A stretch of DNA of 64,000 bases from an uncultured bacterium (GCA_949840775.1 CATKXO010000001.1:124001-188000); one strand, 5' to 3'. Counted from the first letter of the stretch, positions 7,401-15,900 are shown. The notes: generated from the sequence alone by a model not told the origin. Numbers and translations are program-made.

Positions 7401-8510
7401 TTGAAGCGACTTTTTTCCGTACTCCTGACTGGAGCGCTGCTGTTGTGTCCGGTGCCCGGTGCACAGGCGGCACAGGCGGCCCCGAACATTTCCGCCGCCA
7501 GTGCTGTGCTGATGGACGGGGACACCGGCCGGGTGCTCTATGAGCGGGACGGCCATGCCCGCCGGCTCATTGCCAGCACCACCAAACTGATGACCGCCCT
7601 GACGGCCCTGGAGTCGGGACACAGCCTGGGGGAGATTGTCACCGTGAAGCCGGAGTGGGCGGGGGTGGAGGGCTCCTCCATCTACCTGGTCCCGGGGGAG
7701 AAGCTCACCCTGGAGGCCCTGCTCTACGGGCTGCTGCTCCGGTCGGGCAACGATGCCGCCCTGGCTATTGCCGGCCACTGCGGGGGGACGGTGGAGGAGT
7801 TTGTCGGGCAGATGAACCGCAAGGCCCGGGAACTGGGGATGACAGACACCGGCTTTGCCAACCCCAACGGCCTGGACGCCGAGGGGCACTACTCCTCCGC
7901 CTATGATATGGCCCTCCTGGCCCGGACCTGTCTGGAGCATGAGGAGCTGGCCAAGATTGTCTCTACCAGGTCCATTACCCTGGGCACCCGCACCTTTACC
8001 AACCACAACAAGCTGCTGTGGCGGTATGAGGGCTGCGTGGGCATGAAGACGGGCTACACCGAAAAGGCGGGGCGCACCCTGGTGTCCGCCGCCCGGCGGG
8101 ACGGCATGACGCTGATTTGCGTTACGCTCAACGCCCCCAGCGACTGGGCGGACCACACCGCCCTCTTCGACTGGGGCTTTGCCAATTATGAGGCCCGCAC
8201 CCTGGCCCGGACAGGGGAGAAGGCGGGACGGCTGCCCGTCTCCGGGGGGCTGACGCCCCTCTGTTCTGTGGAGCTGGCGGAGGACCTGACCGCCGCGCTG
8301 TCCCCCGGTGAGCGGGTGGAGGCGGTCTGTGAGCTGTGGGAGGCCGCCCTTACCGCACCTGTATCCGCCGGAACTCAGGTGGGGGAGAAAATATATTATG
8401 TAAACTCGAAGGAGCTGGCCAGAGTGCCTCTGGCGGCGGGACAGAGCGTCCCGGACATCCTTGCGCCCAGGGGAGGGTTCAATCTGTGGAGGAACGTCTT
8501 CAAAAGCTGA
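7401..8510 (+). CDS. dacF: D-alanyl-D-alanine carboxypeptidase, DacF type
   Basis: Penicillin-binding protein that removes the terminal D-Ala from peptidoglycan stem peptides outside the membrane. It has a signal peptide at residues 1-24. The three active-site motifs of the S11 family are present: ASTTK (nucleophile Ser and Lys), SGND and KTG in MKTGYTEKAG. A C-terminal beta-rich region follows (residues 265-369). Length is 369 residues from the TTG at 7401; a GTG one codon earlier is an equally placed alternative with the same GAGGTGG site. In spore formers DacF paralogues act on the spore cortex, which fits ytfJ upstream. Its end overlaps rluB by 25 bases. Confidence 0.92.
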   Translation: MKRLFSVLLTGALLLCPVPGAQAAQAAPNISAASAVLMDGDTGRVLYERDGHARRLIASTTKLMTALTALESGHSLGEIVTVKPEWAGVEGSSIYLVPGEKLTLEALLYGLLLRSGNDAALAIAGHCGGTVEEFVGQMNRKARELGMTDTGFANPNGLDAEGHYSSAYDMALLARTCLEHEELAKIVSTRSITLGTRTFTNHNKLLWRYEGCVGMKTGYTEKAGRTLVSAARRDGMTLICVTLNAPSDWADHTALFDWGFANYEARTLARTGEKAGRLPVSGGLTPLCSVELAEDLTAALSPGERVEAVCELWEAALTAPVSAGTQVGEKIYYVNSKELARVPLAAGQSVPDILAPRGGFNLWRNVFKS

Positions 8511-9208
8511 TCTCCGCCTGCGGGCTGGCCTCCCGGCGGGCGGCGGAGGGGTGGATTATCGCGGGACGGGTGACCGTCAACGGGGAAAAGGCCCGCCTGG
8601 GGGACCGGGCGGACCTGGACCGGGACACGGTCCTGGTGGACGGCAGGCCCTTGAAGCCGGGAGGCGGGCGGACCTATTTGATGCTGAACAAGCCCCGTGG
8701 GTATGTGACCACCCTGTCCGACGAGAAGGGCCGCAGGACGGTGGCCGGTCTGGTCTCCGGCTGCGGGGCGCGGGTGTGGCCGGTGGGGCGGCTGGATATG
8801 GATTCGGAGGGGCTGCTCATCCTCACCGACGACGGCGCCCTCACCCACCAGCTCCTCCACCCCAGCCACCAGGTGGAGAAGGAGTACCTTGTGTGGGTGA
8901 CGGGCAACATGAATAAGGCCCTGCCCATTTTGTCCGCCCCCATGGCGCTGGACGGGGAGGAGCTTGCCCCCGCCCGGATACGCAGGGGGCGGGACAGCGG
9001 CGGGGTCCACCAGCTGTCCGTTACCATCTGCCAGGGGAAGAACCGCCAGGTGCGGCGGATGTGCGCCCAGGCCGGGCTGGAGGTGCTTCGGCTGAAACGC
9101 ATCCGGGAGGGCTCGCTCTCTCTGGACCAGGGACTGAAAGCGGGGCAGTGGCGGCATCTGACCGATGAGGAGCTGCTGGCCCTTACAGGGCCGTTAAGCG
9201 ACGCCTGA
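8486..9208 (+). CDS. rluB: Ribosomal large-subunit pseudouridine synthase, RluB/RsuA family
   Basis: Converts a uridine of 23S rRNA to pseudouridine. The N-terminal S4 RNA-binding domain reads RLQKLISACGLASRRAAEGWI, followed by the catalytic domain with GRLDMDSEGLLILTDDG (catalytic Asp) and the RsuA-type end GKNRQVRRM. The GTG at 8486 follows GGGAGGG and opens directly into the S4 domain, giving 240 residues. Longer frames would run deep into dacF. It overlaps dacF by 25 bases, so the two are probably cotranscribed, as in many Clostridia. Confidence 0.94.
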   Translation: MEERLQKLISACGLASRRAAEGWIIAGRVTVNGEKARLGDRADLDRDTVLVDGRPLKPGGGRTYLMLNKPRGYVTTLSDEKGRRTVAGLVSGCGARVWPVGRLDMDSEGLLILTDDGALTHQLLHPSHQVEKEYLVWVTGNMNKALPILSAPMALDGEELAPARIRRGRDSGGVHQLSVTICQGKNRQVRRMCAQAGLEVLRLKRIREGSLSLDQGLKAGQWRHLTDEELLALTGPLSDA

Positions 9209-9211
9209 GGG

Positions 9212-9248
9212 ATTTTTGCAGGGGAAACAGCGGCATTCCTGCAAAAAT
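9212..9248 (+). terminator. Hairpin after rluB
   Basis: An 11-base stem ATTTTTGCAGG / CCTGCAAAAAT with a 15-base loop ends in a short T run. It lies immediately before the promoter of the MurR-type regulator, so it may also act as an operator. Confidence 0.5.
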
Positions 9249-9251
9249 TTC

Positions 9252-9280
9252 TTGCATTTCTGCCGGAAAGAGAGTATGAT
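9252..9280 (+). promoter_or_regulatory. Promoter of the MurR/RpiR regulator gene
   Basis: TTGCAT and TATGAT with an exact 17-base spacer, 35 bases before the start codon. Confidence 0.75.
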
Positions 9281-9314
9281 GAAAGGCGTTATTTGACCGG
9301 AAGGGTGAGGGGCC

Positions 9315-10178
9315 ATGAACCGAGATATTTTGACCGCCATACAGGAGAATATGCATACCTTTTCCAAGGGGCAGCGGAAGATCGCCAGCTTTATTCTGGA
9401 GTCCTACGACAAGGCCGCCTTTATGACGGCCAGCCGCCTGGGAAAACGGGTGGGGGTGAGCGAGTCCACCGTGGTCCGCTTTGCCTTTGAGCTGGGCTAC
9501 GACGGCTACCCGGATATGCAGCGGTCCCTCCAGAAGATGATCCGCAACCGGCTGACCAGCGTCCAGCGCATTGAGGTGACCAACGACCGCCTGGGGGACC
9601 AGGACCTGCTGTCCATGGTGCTCCAGTCGGACATTGAGAAGATCAGGCAGACCCTGGAGGAGCTGGACCGGGACAGCTTTGAACAGACGGTGGACGCGAT
9701 TGTGTCCGCCCGGAAAATTTACATCATCGGCGTGCGCTCCTCCGCGTCCATCGCCTCCTTCCTGCATTTTTACTTCAACCTGATTTTTGAGAATGTGGTG
9801 CTGGTATCTGCCAACACCGCCAGCGAGACCTTTGAGAGCCTGCTCCGGGTGGGGGAGGGGGATGTGGTCATCGGCATCAGCTTTCCCCGGTACTCCAGCC
9901 GCACCGTCCAGGCCATGAGCTTTGCCCGGGACCGGGGGGCGGCCACCGTGGCCATCACCGACAGCGAGAGCTCCCCCCTGATTCCCATCTCCCGCTATGC
10001 CCTGATGGCCCGCAGCGACATGGCCTCCTTTGTGGACTCCCTGGTGGCGCCGCTGTCCCTGGTCAACGCCCTGCTGGTGGCGGTGAGCCAGCGGAAGAAC
10101 GAGGACCTGGCCAATACCTTCCACACGCTGGAGAAAATCTGGGACGAGTACGGCGTCTATGAAAAGGTGCAGGAATGA
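9315..10178 (+). CDS. MurR/RpiR family transcriptional regulator
   Basis: Regulator of 287 residues. The N-terminal HTH_6 domain (residues 1-75) contains SKGQRKIASFILE and TASRLGKRVGVSESTVVRFA. The C-terminal sugar-isomerase (SIS) domain (125-260) contains IYIIGVRSSASIASFL and DVVIGISFPRYS, and normally senses a phosphorylated sugar or amino sugar. Such regulators control carbohydrate or cell-wall recycling genes, but no such operon is adjacent, so its target is not evident. It has its own promoter, and its end overlaps the next gene by 4 bases (ATGA). Confidence 0.92.
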   Translation: MNRDILTAIQENMHTFSKGQRKIASFILESYDKAAFMTASRLGKRVGVSESTVVRFAFELGYDGYPDMQRSLQKMIRNRLTSVQRIEVTNDRLGDQDLLSMVLQSDIEKIRQTLEELDRDSFEQTVDAIVSARKIYIIGVRSSASIASFLHFYFNLIFENVVLVSANTASETFESLLRVGEGDVVIGISFPRYSSRTVQAMSFARDRGAATVAITDSESSPLIPISRYALMARSDMASFVDSLVAPLSLVNALLVAVSQRKNEDLANTFHTLEKIWDEYGVYEKVQE

Positions 10179-11452
10179 ACCGGCCTGATATTGTTGTGGT
10201 GGGGGGCGGGGCCGCCGGCATGATGGCGGCCGTCTGCGCCGCCCGGCAGGGGGCGGCCGTCACCCTGATTGAGCGTAATCGGAAGGTGGGCAGGAAGCTG
10301 TATATCACTGGCAAGGGCCGGTGTAACGTGACCAACCACTGCTCCCCCGAGGAGGTCCGGGCCAATATCCCCCGGAATGCCAGGTTTCTGTACAGCGCCC
10401 TGGAGCACACGCCTCCGGCCTGGGTGGAGGAATTTTTTGAGTCGCTGGGCGTAAAACTGAAAGTGGAGCGGGGAAACCGGGTGTTTCCCGCCTCCGACAA
10501 GTCCGCCGACATCATCGACGCCCTGTTTTTCGAGCTGAAACGGCTGCGGGTGACGATTGTAAACGGCCGGACGTCAAGCATCTGCCTCCGGGACGGCGGG
10601 GTGTGCGGCGTGGAGATGGGAGAGGGAACGGGCCTTACTGGTTTCCCCTGCAAGGCGGCCGTCTTGGCCACCGGGGGGCTGTCCTACCCCGCCACCGGCT
10701 CCACCGGCGACGGCCACCGGCTGGCAGCGGAGCTGGGCCACACCGTGGTGGACTCCAGGCCCTCCCTGGTGCCCCTGGAGTCCCCGGACCCCTTCTGCGC
10801 CCGGATGCAGGGGCTGGCCCTGAAAAATGTGGTGCTGACGGTGAAAAACGGCAAAAAAAAGACGGTCTTTCAGGAGCAGGGGGAGCTGCTGTTTACCCAC
10901 TTTGGCCTGTCCGGACCGCTGGTGCTGAGTGCCAGTGCCCACATGGGGGACTTTGAGAAGGAATCCTACACCTGCGCCATTGACTTAAAGCCTGCCCTGG
11001 ACGAGGCCGCCCTGGACGCCCGCCTGGTGCGGGAGCTGTCCGCCGGGGCCAACCGGGATATGGACAATGTGATGGGGACGCTGGCCCCCCGGCTGCTGGT
11101 GCCCGTTCTGCTGGAGCGGGTGGGTATCCCGGGAAATAAAAAGGCCCACGACCTGACAAAGCAGGAGCGCCGGCGGCTGCTGGAGCTGTTCAAGTGTTTC
11201 CCCGTGGCGGTGTCCGGTCCCCGGCCCATTGAGGAGGCCATTATCACCTCCGGGGGCGTGAAGGTCTCTGAGGTGGACCCCAAAACCATGCAGTCCAAAA
11301 GGGTGCCCGGCCTGTTCTTCGCCGGGGAGCTGCTGGACGTGGACGCCTACACCGGAGGCTTCAACCTCCAGATTGCCTGGGCCACCGGCCGGGCGGCGGG
11401 AGAGGGAGCCGCGGCATATTTAGGAGAAAATGATGGATCAAAGCAATTCTGA
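10175..11452 (+). CDS. FAD-dependent oxidoreductase, HI0933/YhiN family
   Basis: Soluble flavoprotein of 425 residues. The N-terminal Rossmann motif for FAD is IVVVGGGAAGMMAAVCAARQG, and the family motif GRKLYITGKGRCNVTNHC follows. The C-terminal FAD contact is PGLFFAGELLDVDAYTGGFN. This family is often annotated as NAD(P)/FAD-dependent oxidoreductase or aminoacetone oxidase; the true substrate is not established. It is translationally coupled to the regulator upstream and overlaps kptA by 20 bases. Confidence 0.92.
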   Translation: MNRPDIVVVGGGAAGMMAAVCAARQGAAVTLIERNRKVGRKLYITGKGRCNVTNHCSPEEVRANIPRNARFLYSALEHTPPAWVEEFFESLGVKLKVERGNRVFPASDKSADIIDALFFELKRLRVTIVNGRTSSICLRDGGVCGVEMGEGTGLTGFPCKAAVLATGGLSYPATGSTGDGHRLAAELGHTVVDSRPSLVPLESPDPFCARMQGLALKNVVLTVKNGKKKTVFQEQGELLFTHFGLSGPLVLSASAHMGDFEKESYTCAIDLKPALDEAALDARLVRELSAGANRDMDNVMGTLAPRLLVPVLLERVGIPGNKKAHDLTKQERRRLLELFKCFPVAVSGPRPIEEAIITSGGVKVSEVDPKTMQSKRVPGLFFAGELLDVDAYTGGFNLQIAWATGRAAGEGAAAYLGENDGSKQF

Positions 11453-11978
11453 TGTAAAATTAGGCCGGTTTTTAAGCCTGGTCCTGCGCCACAACCCCGG
11501 CGCGGCGGGGATTACGCTGGACGAACACGGCTGGGCGGATGTGAACGAGCTGCTGGCCGGGGTGAACCGCGCCGGGCGGAAGATCGACATGGACACCCTG
11601 GAGCGCATCGTCCGGGAGAACAACAAGCGGCGGTATTCCTTCAACGGGGACCACACCAGAATCCGGGCCAACCAGGGCCACTCCATTTCGGTGGACGTGG
11701 AGCTGAAAGAGGCGGAGCCGCCCAGGTATCTGTACCACGGGACAGCCAGCCGGTTTCTTCCCGCCATTCAGCGGGAGGGAATCCGGAGGATGAGCCGGCA
11801 GTATGTCCACCTGTCCGGGGAGTTTGAGACGGCTGTGGCGGTGGGGAGGCGCCACGGGAACCCTGTGGTCATCACCATCGACGCGGCTGCGATGAGGCGG
11901 GACGGCATCACCTTCTACTGCTCGGAGAACGGCGTGTGGCTGTGTGAGCATGTGGAGCCCAAGTATTTTGTCTCCTGA
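11433..11978 (+). CDS. kptA: RNA 2'-phosphotransferase, Tpt1/KptA family
   Basis: Transfers a 2'-phosphate from RNA to NAD+, giving ADP-ribose cyclic phosphate. In bacteria the natural RNA target is unclear. Family motifs are in order: LSLVLRHNPGAAGI, RYSFNGDHTRIRANQGHS with catalytic Arg/His, LYHGTASRFLPAI, and HVEPKYF at the end. The length of 181 residues is typical. I chose the second ATG (11433) because AGGAG lies 6 bases upstream, while the first ATG is too close. Its end overlaps by 64 bases an opposite-strand small gene. Confidence 0.93.
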   Translation: MDQSNSDVKLGRFLSLVLRHNPGAAGITLDEHGWADVNELLAGVNRAGRKIDMDTLERIVRENNKRRYSFNGDHTRIRANQGHSISVDVELKEAEPPRYLYHGTASRFLPAIQREGIRRMSRQYVHLSGEFETAVAVGRRHGNPVVITIDAAAMRRDGITFYCSENGVWLCEHVEPKYFVS

Positions 11979-12193
11979 CTCAGCTCGGACTGGAGCGCGG
12001 CCCCGGTGCGTACCCCCAGCCGGAAGCCCTGGACAGAGTAGAACGCCAGAACGGCCTGGAGCGTTTTTTGGAGATTTGCGTCCAGTTCATTGTTGAGCAG
12101 GTCAAGCTGCATGGCCTCGCCGAAATCTTTCGGTTGGCTTTCGATTTGAGGTCTGATATAATGTTCGTACATCCAGCGCATCAGATCGGTCAT
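11915..12193 (-). CDS. Small protein of DUF6809 type
   Basis: Protein of 92 residues that fits the pattern of DUF6809-like Clostridial proteins: start MTDLMRWMYEHYIRPQ, a helical middle and the block YSVQGFRLGVRTGA. Function unknown. The ATG at 12193 follows GGAGGAAAT. A textbook promoter (minus strand) lies at 12227-12255. It is transcribed divergently from an XRE regulator that may control it. The last 64 bases lie antisense to the end of kptA. Base composition is lower in GC than the flanks near its start. Confidence 0.7.
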   Translation of the reverse strand: MTDLMRWMYEHYIRPQIESQPKDFGEAMQLDLLNNELDANLQKTLQAVLAFYSVQGFRLGVRTGAALQSELSQETKYLGSTCSHSHTPFSEQ

Positions 12194-12207
12194 AAGTATT
12201 TCCTCCA

Positions 12208-12255
12208 ACACGACTTATTTATATGTATTATACACGACTAAATTATATGTGTCAA
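12208..12255. promoter_or_regulatory. Divergent promoter with two direct-repeat operators
   Basis: On the minus strand TTGACA (12255-12250) and TATAAT (12232-12227) are 17 bases apart. Two 19-base direct repeats, ACACGACTTATTTATATGT (12208-12226) and ACACGACTAAATTATATGT (12232-12250), are 24 bases apart and overlay the promoter. They match at 17 of 19 positions. They are probably operators of the XRE regulator. Confidence 0.75.
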
Positions 12256-12272
12256 TAGGTTTGGGTGATATT

Positions 12273-12488
12273 ATGGAAGAAAATTTGTTGAAGGAGTTTG
12301 GAAAACGTTTAAAAGCCTTGCGCAAAGAAAAAGGACTTAAACAAGTAGATATGGCTAACATTATGGAAATGACGGATCGTCAGTATCAGCGGTATGAGTA
12401 TGGGATGGTAAATGTCCCGGCTACGACATTGAACTTCTTTGCCGATTTTTTCGGCGTGACCACCGATTACCTCCTGGGGAGAGAGTAG
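12273..12488 (+). CDS. XRE-family helix-turn-helix regulator
   Basis: DNA-binding protein of 71 residues, essentially a single HTH_3 domain: FGKRLKALRKEKGLKQVDMA, then the recognition helix region MTDRQYQRYEYG, ending FFGVTTDYLLG. The gene is AT-rich compared with its neighbours. The paired direct repeats upstream suggest that it represses itself and the divergent small gene. The stop codon TAG is part of the GTAGGGGCC end of the palindromic element that follows. Confidence 0.88.
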   Translation: MEENLLKEFGKRLKALRKEKGLKQVDMANIMEMTDRQYQRYEYGMVNVPATTLNFFADFFGVTTDYLLGRE

Positions 12489-12562
12489 GGGCCGCCGCCC
12501 TCGGCGGCCCGTTGCTCGGGCTTTTGCAGGAGGGCGGGACGCCCAGGGGGGCGTCCCCTACA
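12485..12562. repeat. Palindromic intergenic element, family A copy 3
   Basis: Runs from GTAGGGGCCGCC to GGCGTCCCCTAC. It holds two inner hairpins (GGGCCGCC..GGCGGCCC and GGGACGCCC..GGGCGTCCC). It provides the stop codon of the XRE gene and ends 22 bases before the cmk start. Confidence 0.65.
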
Positions 12563-12584
12563 AACTATGAACGGAGCGATCAAC

Positions 12585-13262
12585 ATGAGCTATAGAAGCA
12601 TCGCCATCGACGGCCCGGCGGGGGCGGGGAAGAGTACCCTGGCCCGAAAGCTGGCGGAGAAGCTGGGTTTTCTCTATGTGGACACCGGGGCCATTTACCG
12701 CACAGTGGCCCTGGCGGTTCTGCGGGCGGGGACGGACCCGTCTGACCAGGCGGGGGTGGCCCCTCTGCTGGAGGAACTGGACATGAAAATGGCCTACGGA
12801 GCGGACGGCGTACAGCGGATGTACCTGGCCGGGGAGGACGTGTCGGAGGCCATCCGGGAGCACCGGGTGTCGGGGGCGGCCTCTAAGGTCTCCGCCATCC
12901 CGGAGGTGCGGGCCTTTTTGCTGGACTTCCAGCGGAAGCTGGCCGGGGAGCACGATGTGGTCATGGACGGCCGGGACATCGGGACCGTGGTGCTGCCCCA
13001 GGCGGATGTGAAGATTTTCCTCACCGCCGCCCCGGAGGCCAGGGCCCGCCGCCGTCTGCTGGAACTGGAGCAGCGGGGGCAGGAGGCCGGCTTCGACGCC
13101 GTTCTCAGGGACATCAGGGAGCGGGACTGGCAGGACGAGCACCGGCCCATCGCCCCCTTGAAACGGGCGGACGGCGCCGCCCTGCTGGACACCACCCAGC
13201 TGAATCTGGAGCAGAGCCTGGAGGGGCTGCTGTCCCTGGTAAAGGAGAAGATCGCCCTGTGA
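12585..13262 (+). CDS. cmk: Cytidylate kinase
   Basis: Phosphorylates CMP and dCMP with ATP in the cytoplasm. The P-loop is IDGPAGAGKSTLARKLA. Further family marks are YVDTGAIYRTVAL, VMDGRDIGTVVLP and the lid RDIRERDWQDEHRPIAPL. The ATG at 12585 has GGAG 8 bases upstream and gives 225 residues; an ATG 18 bases earlier lacks a good site. It heads a coupled set with plsC and ispH/rpsA (overlaps of 4 bases each), an order common in Clostridia. Confidence 0.96.
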   Translation: MSYRSIAIDGPAGAGKSTLARKLAEKLGFLYVDTGAIYRTVALAVLRAGTDPSDQAGVAPLLEELDMKMAYGADGVQRMYLAGEDVSEAIREHRVSGAASKVSAIPEVRAFLLDFQRKLAGEHDVVMDGRDIGTVVLPQADVKIFLTAAPEARARRRLLELEQRGQEAGFDAVLRDIRERDWQDEHRPIAPLKRADGAALLDTTQLNLEQSLEGLLSLVKEKIAL

Positions 13263-13921
13263 GTGAAGAAATTGCCGTCAAAGCGGAAAAGAAAGTGAAG
13301 GAGTCACCGGAGCAGCGGAAGAGGCGGATGGACTGGTTCTTTCATCTGCTGTACATCGTCGTCTGGCCCTACTTCCGCCTGATTCACCCCGTCCATGCCG
13401 TCGGTAGGGAGAACATCCCCGAGGGCCCGGCGGTGATCTGCCCCAACCACACCACCGCCGGCGACCCGTTCTATGCGGTTTTTGCGTTCGGCTACAGGTG
13501 GCCCATGCGGGCCATGGCCAAGGTGCAGATCATGCGCGTCCCCTTCATCGGCTGGATTCTGGGAAAGGCGGGGGTGTTCGGCGTGGACCGGGACACCACC
13601 GACGTGCGGGCGGTGCGCACCGCCATGAAGTTCCTCAAGGAGGGCGACAAGCTGCTCATGTTCCCCGAGGGCACAAGGGTCCACGAGGGGGAGGATGTCC
13701 AGGCCAAGGTGGGGGCGGCGCTGTTCGCCACCCGGACGGGCGTGCCCCTGCTGCCGGTGTACATACAGCGGAAAAAGAAGCGGTTCCGGCGTAATACGGT
13801 GGTAATCGGGGAACCCTATTATCCGGAGTATGAGGGGCGCAAGCCCACCTCCGACGAGCTCCAGGTGATGGCCCAGGACCTGATGGACCGGGTGCAGGCC
13901 CTGGGGGAGGGCGTGGGATGA
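13259..13921 (+). CDS. plsC: 1-acyl-sn-glycerol-3-phosphate acyltransferase
   Basis: Adds the second acyl chain in phosphatidic acid synthesis at the inner face of the membrane. The HX4D motif is NHTTAGD, and the substrate-binding motif is MFPEGTRV. One hydrophobic segment (FFHLLYIVVWPYF, about residues 26-38) anchors it. The length is 220 residues. It starts with a GTG overlapping the cmk stop and ends overlapping the ATG of ispH/rpsA. The first 20 residues are Lys/Glu-rich, which is unremarkable for the family. Confidence 0.94.
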   Translation: MSEEIAVKAEKKVKESPEQRKRRMDWFFHLLYIVVWPYFRLIHPVHAVGRENIPEGPAVICPNHTTAGDPFYAVFAFGYRWPMRAMAKVQIMRVPFIGWILGKAGVFGVDRDTTDVRAVRTAMKFLKEGDKLLMFPEGTRVHEGEDVQAKVGAALFATRTGVPLLPVYIQRKKKRFRRNTVVIGEPYYPEYEGRKPTSDELQVMAQDLMDRVQALGEGVG

Positions 13922-15885
13922 GGAAAATCGTGCTGGCCAAGTCCGCCGGCTTTTGCTACGGCGTCCGCCGGGCGGTGGAGCTGGCCGAGGAGAAGGCCGC
14001 CCAGGGCATTCCCTGCGTCATGCTGGGCCCCATCATCCACAACAGGGATGTGATCGACCGTCTGGCCGCCCAGGGGCTGCGGGTGGTGGACCGTCCGGAG
14101 CAGGTTCCCGACGGCTCCGCCGTCATTATCCGCTCCCACGGGGAGAGCCGGGCCGTCCACGAGCATTTCGCATGGCGGTGGATCGAGGTCTTCGACGCCA
14201 CCTGTCCCAACGTCACCCACATCCATCAGATTGTGGAGGAGGCGGAACTCCGGGGCCGTCAGCCTGTGATCGTGGGCACGCCGGACCATCCGGAAGTACT
14301 TGCCATCGCCGGATGGTGTAAGGCTCCAGTGGTTGTTTCCGGGGAAAAAGATTTGGAAGAATGGCTTGAAAGTGGGAAAAACCGCAACAATTTGCCCCTC
14401 ACGTTTGTTTCTCAAACTACCTCCACTCAGAAAATTTGGGAAAATTGCGTGAAAAAAGCAAAAAAACTATGTACAAACGCGGAATTTTTTGATACAATAT
14501 GCGGAGCGACGTCCAAACGCCAGGAGGAGGCCCGCCAGCTGGCCGCGCAATGCGGCCTGATGGTAGTGGTGGGCGACAGGCAGAGCTCCAACACCAAACG
14601 GCTCGGGGAGATCTGCCGGGAGTCCTGTTCCCACGTCCTGCTCGTCGAGCGGGCGGAGGACATCGATCTCAACCGGCTGCCTCAAGCGGATATGGTCGGC
14701 ATCACGGCGGGCGCATCGACGCCCGCGTGGATAATAAAGGAGGTCATTGACAAAATGAGCGAAGAAATTTTAGAGATGGACAAATCTTTCCAGGAGATGC
14801 TGGAGGAGTCGTTCAAAATTTTGAATAATGGAGATAAGGTTACCGGCACCGTTGTGGCCATCACGCCCACCGAAGTCCAGGTCGAGCTGGGCATCAAGTA
14901 CCCCGGCTACATCGCCCTGACCGAGCTGAGCGACGACCCCACGGTAAAGGTTGAGGACATCGTGAAGGTGGGCGACGAGATCGAGTCCATCGTCATGCAG
15001 GTCAGCGACCGCGACTGCCTGGTGAAGCTGTCCAAGCGCCGCCTGGACATCAACAAGGGCTGGGAGGAGATCGAGGCCGCCCGGGAGAACGAGACTGTAG
15101 TCGAGGGCTTTGTCACCGAGGACAACAAGGGCGGCGTGGTGGTTTCCGTCAAGGGCGTGCGGGTGTTCGTCCCCGCTTCCCAGACCGGCCTGCCCCGGGA
15201 GACTCCCATGAGCGAGCTGCTCAAGCAGAAGGTCCGCCTGGTCATCACCGAGGTCAACCGGGCCCGCCGCCGCGTGGTGGGCTCCATCAGCCGCGTCACC
15301 CGCGCCGAGCGGGCTGCCGCCGCCGAGAAGGTCTGGGCCGAGATTGAGGACGGCAAGCGCTATACCGGCACCGTCAAGTCCCTCACCTCTTACGGCGCTT
15401 TCGTGGACATCGGCGGCGTGGACGGCATGGTTCACATCTCCGAGCTGTCCTGGAGCCGCATCAAGCACCCCTCCGAGGTGGTGAAGGTGGGCGACACCGT
15501 GGACGTGTACGTCATTTCCGCCGACAAGGAGAAGAAGAAAATCTCCCTGGGGATGAAGGACCACAGCCAGGACCCCTGGACCGTGTTCACCAGCACCTAT
15601 CAGGTGGGCGACACCGCCAACGTGCGCATCGTCAAGCTGATGACCTTCGGCGCCTTTGCCGAGGTGGTCCCTGGTGTGGACGGCCTGATCCACATCTCCC
15701 AGCTGGCCGATCACCGGGTGGAGAAGCCCGGCGACGTGGTGGCCGAGGGCGACAAGGTGGACGTGAAGATCACCGACGTGGACATGGAGAACAAGAAAAT
15801 TTCCCTGTCCATCCGTGCCCTGCTGGAGCCCTCCTATGAGGAGGAGCCCGCTGAGGACGAGGAGGCCCCCGCTGAGGGTGAGTAA
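13918..15885 (+). CDS. ispH: IspH-ribosomal protein S1 fusion (HMBPP reductase / S1)
   Basis: Two proteins in one frame of 655 residues. Residues 1-279 are IspH, the [4Fe-4S] enzyme that makes IPP and DMAPP in the last step of the MEP pathway. The three cluster cysteines are about Cys13 (SAGFCYGVRRAV), Cys96 (ATCPNV) and Cys195 (TICGATSKRQ). Residues 280-655 carry four S1 RNA-binding repeats (for example TVKSLTSYGAFVDIGGVDGMV) and an acidic tail. This fusion is known in Clostridia. Codons for residues about 125-200 are far more AT-rich than the rest. An internal AAAGGAGGT before Met280 may allow separate synthesis of S1. A terminator closes the operon. Confidence 0.96.
   Translation: MRKIVLAKSAGFCYGVRRAVELAEEKAAQGIPCVMLGPIIHNRDVIDRLAAQGLRVVDRPEQVPDGSAVIIRSHGESRAVHEHFAWRWIEVFDATCPNVTHIHQIVEEAELRGRQPVIVGTPDHPEVLAIAGWCKAPVVVSGEKDLEEWLESGKNRNNLPLTFVSQTTSTQKIWENCVKKAKKLCTNAEFFDTICGATSKRQEEARQLAAQCGLMVVVGDRQSSNTKRLGEICRESCSHVLLVERAEDIDLNRLPQADMVGITAGASTPAWIIKEVIDKMSEEILEMDKSFQEMLEESFKILNNGDKVTGTVVAITPTEVQVELGIKYPGYIALTELSDDPTVKVEDIVKVGDEIESIVMQVSDRDCLVKLSKRRLDINKGWEEIEAARENETVVEGFVTEDNKGGVVVSVKGVRVFVPASQTGLPRETPMSELLKQKVRLVITEVNRARRRVVGSISRVTRAERAAAAEKVWAEIEDGKRYTGTVKSLTSYGAFVDIGGVDGMVHISELSWSRIKHPSEVVKVGDTVDVYVISADKEKKKISLGMKDHSQDPWTVFTSTYQVGDTANVRIVKLMTFGAFAEVVPGVDGLIHISQLADHRVEKPGDVVAEGDKVDVKITDVDMENKKISLSIRALLEPSYEEEPAEDEEAPAEGE
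14736..14757 (+). promoter_or_regulatory. Possible internal ribosome binding site and start of S1
   Basis: AAAGGAGGT at 14736-14744 lies 10 bases before an in-frame ATG at 14755, exactly at the IspH/S1 junction. It includes the rare codon ATA. Initiation here would give a 376-residue S1 without IspH. The same bases encode the conserved IKEV stretch, so coincidence is possible. Confidence 0.4.
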
Positions 15886-15900
15886 TGATTACAGCATGAG

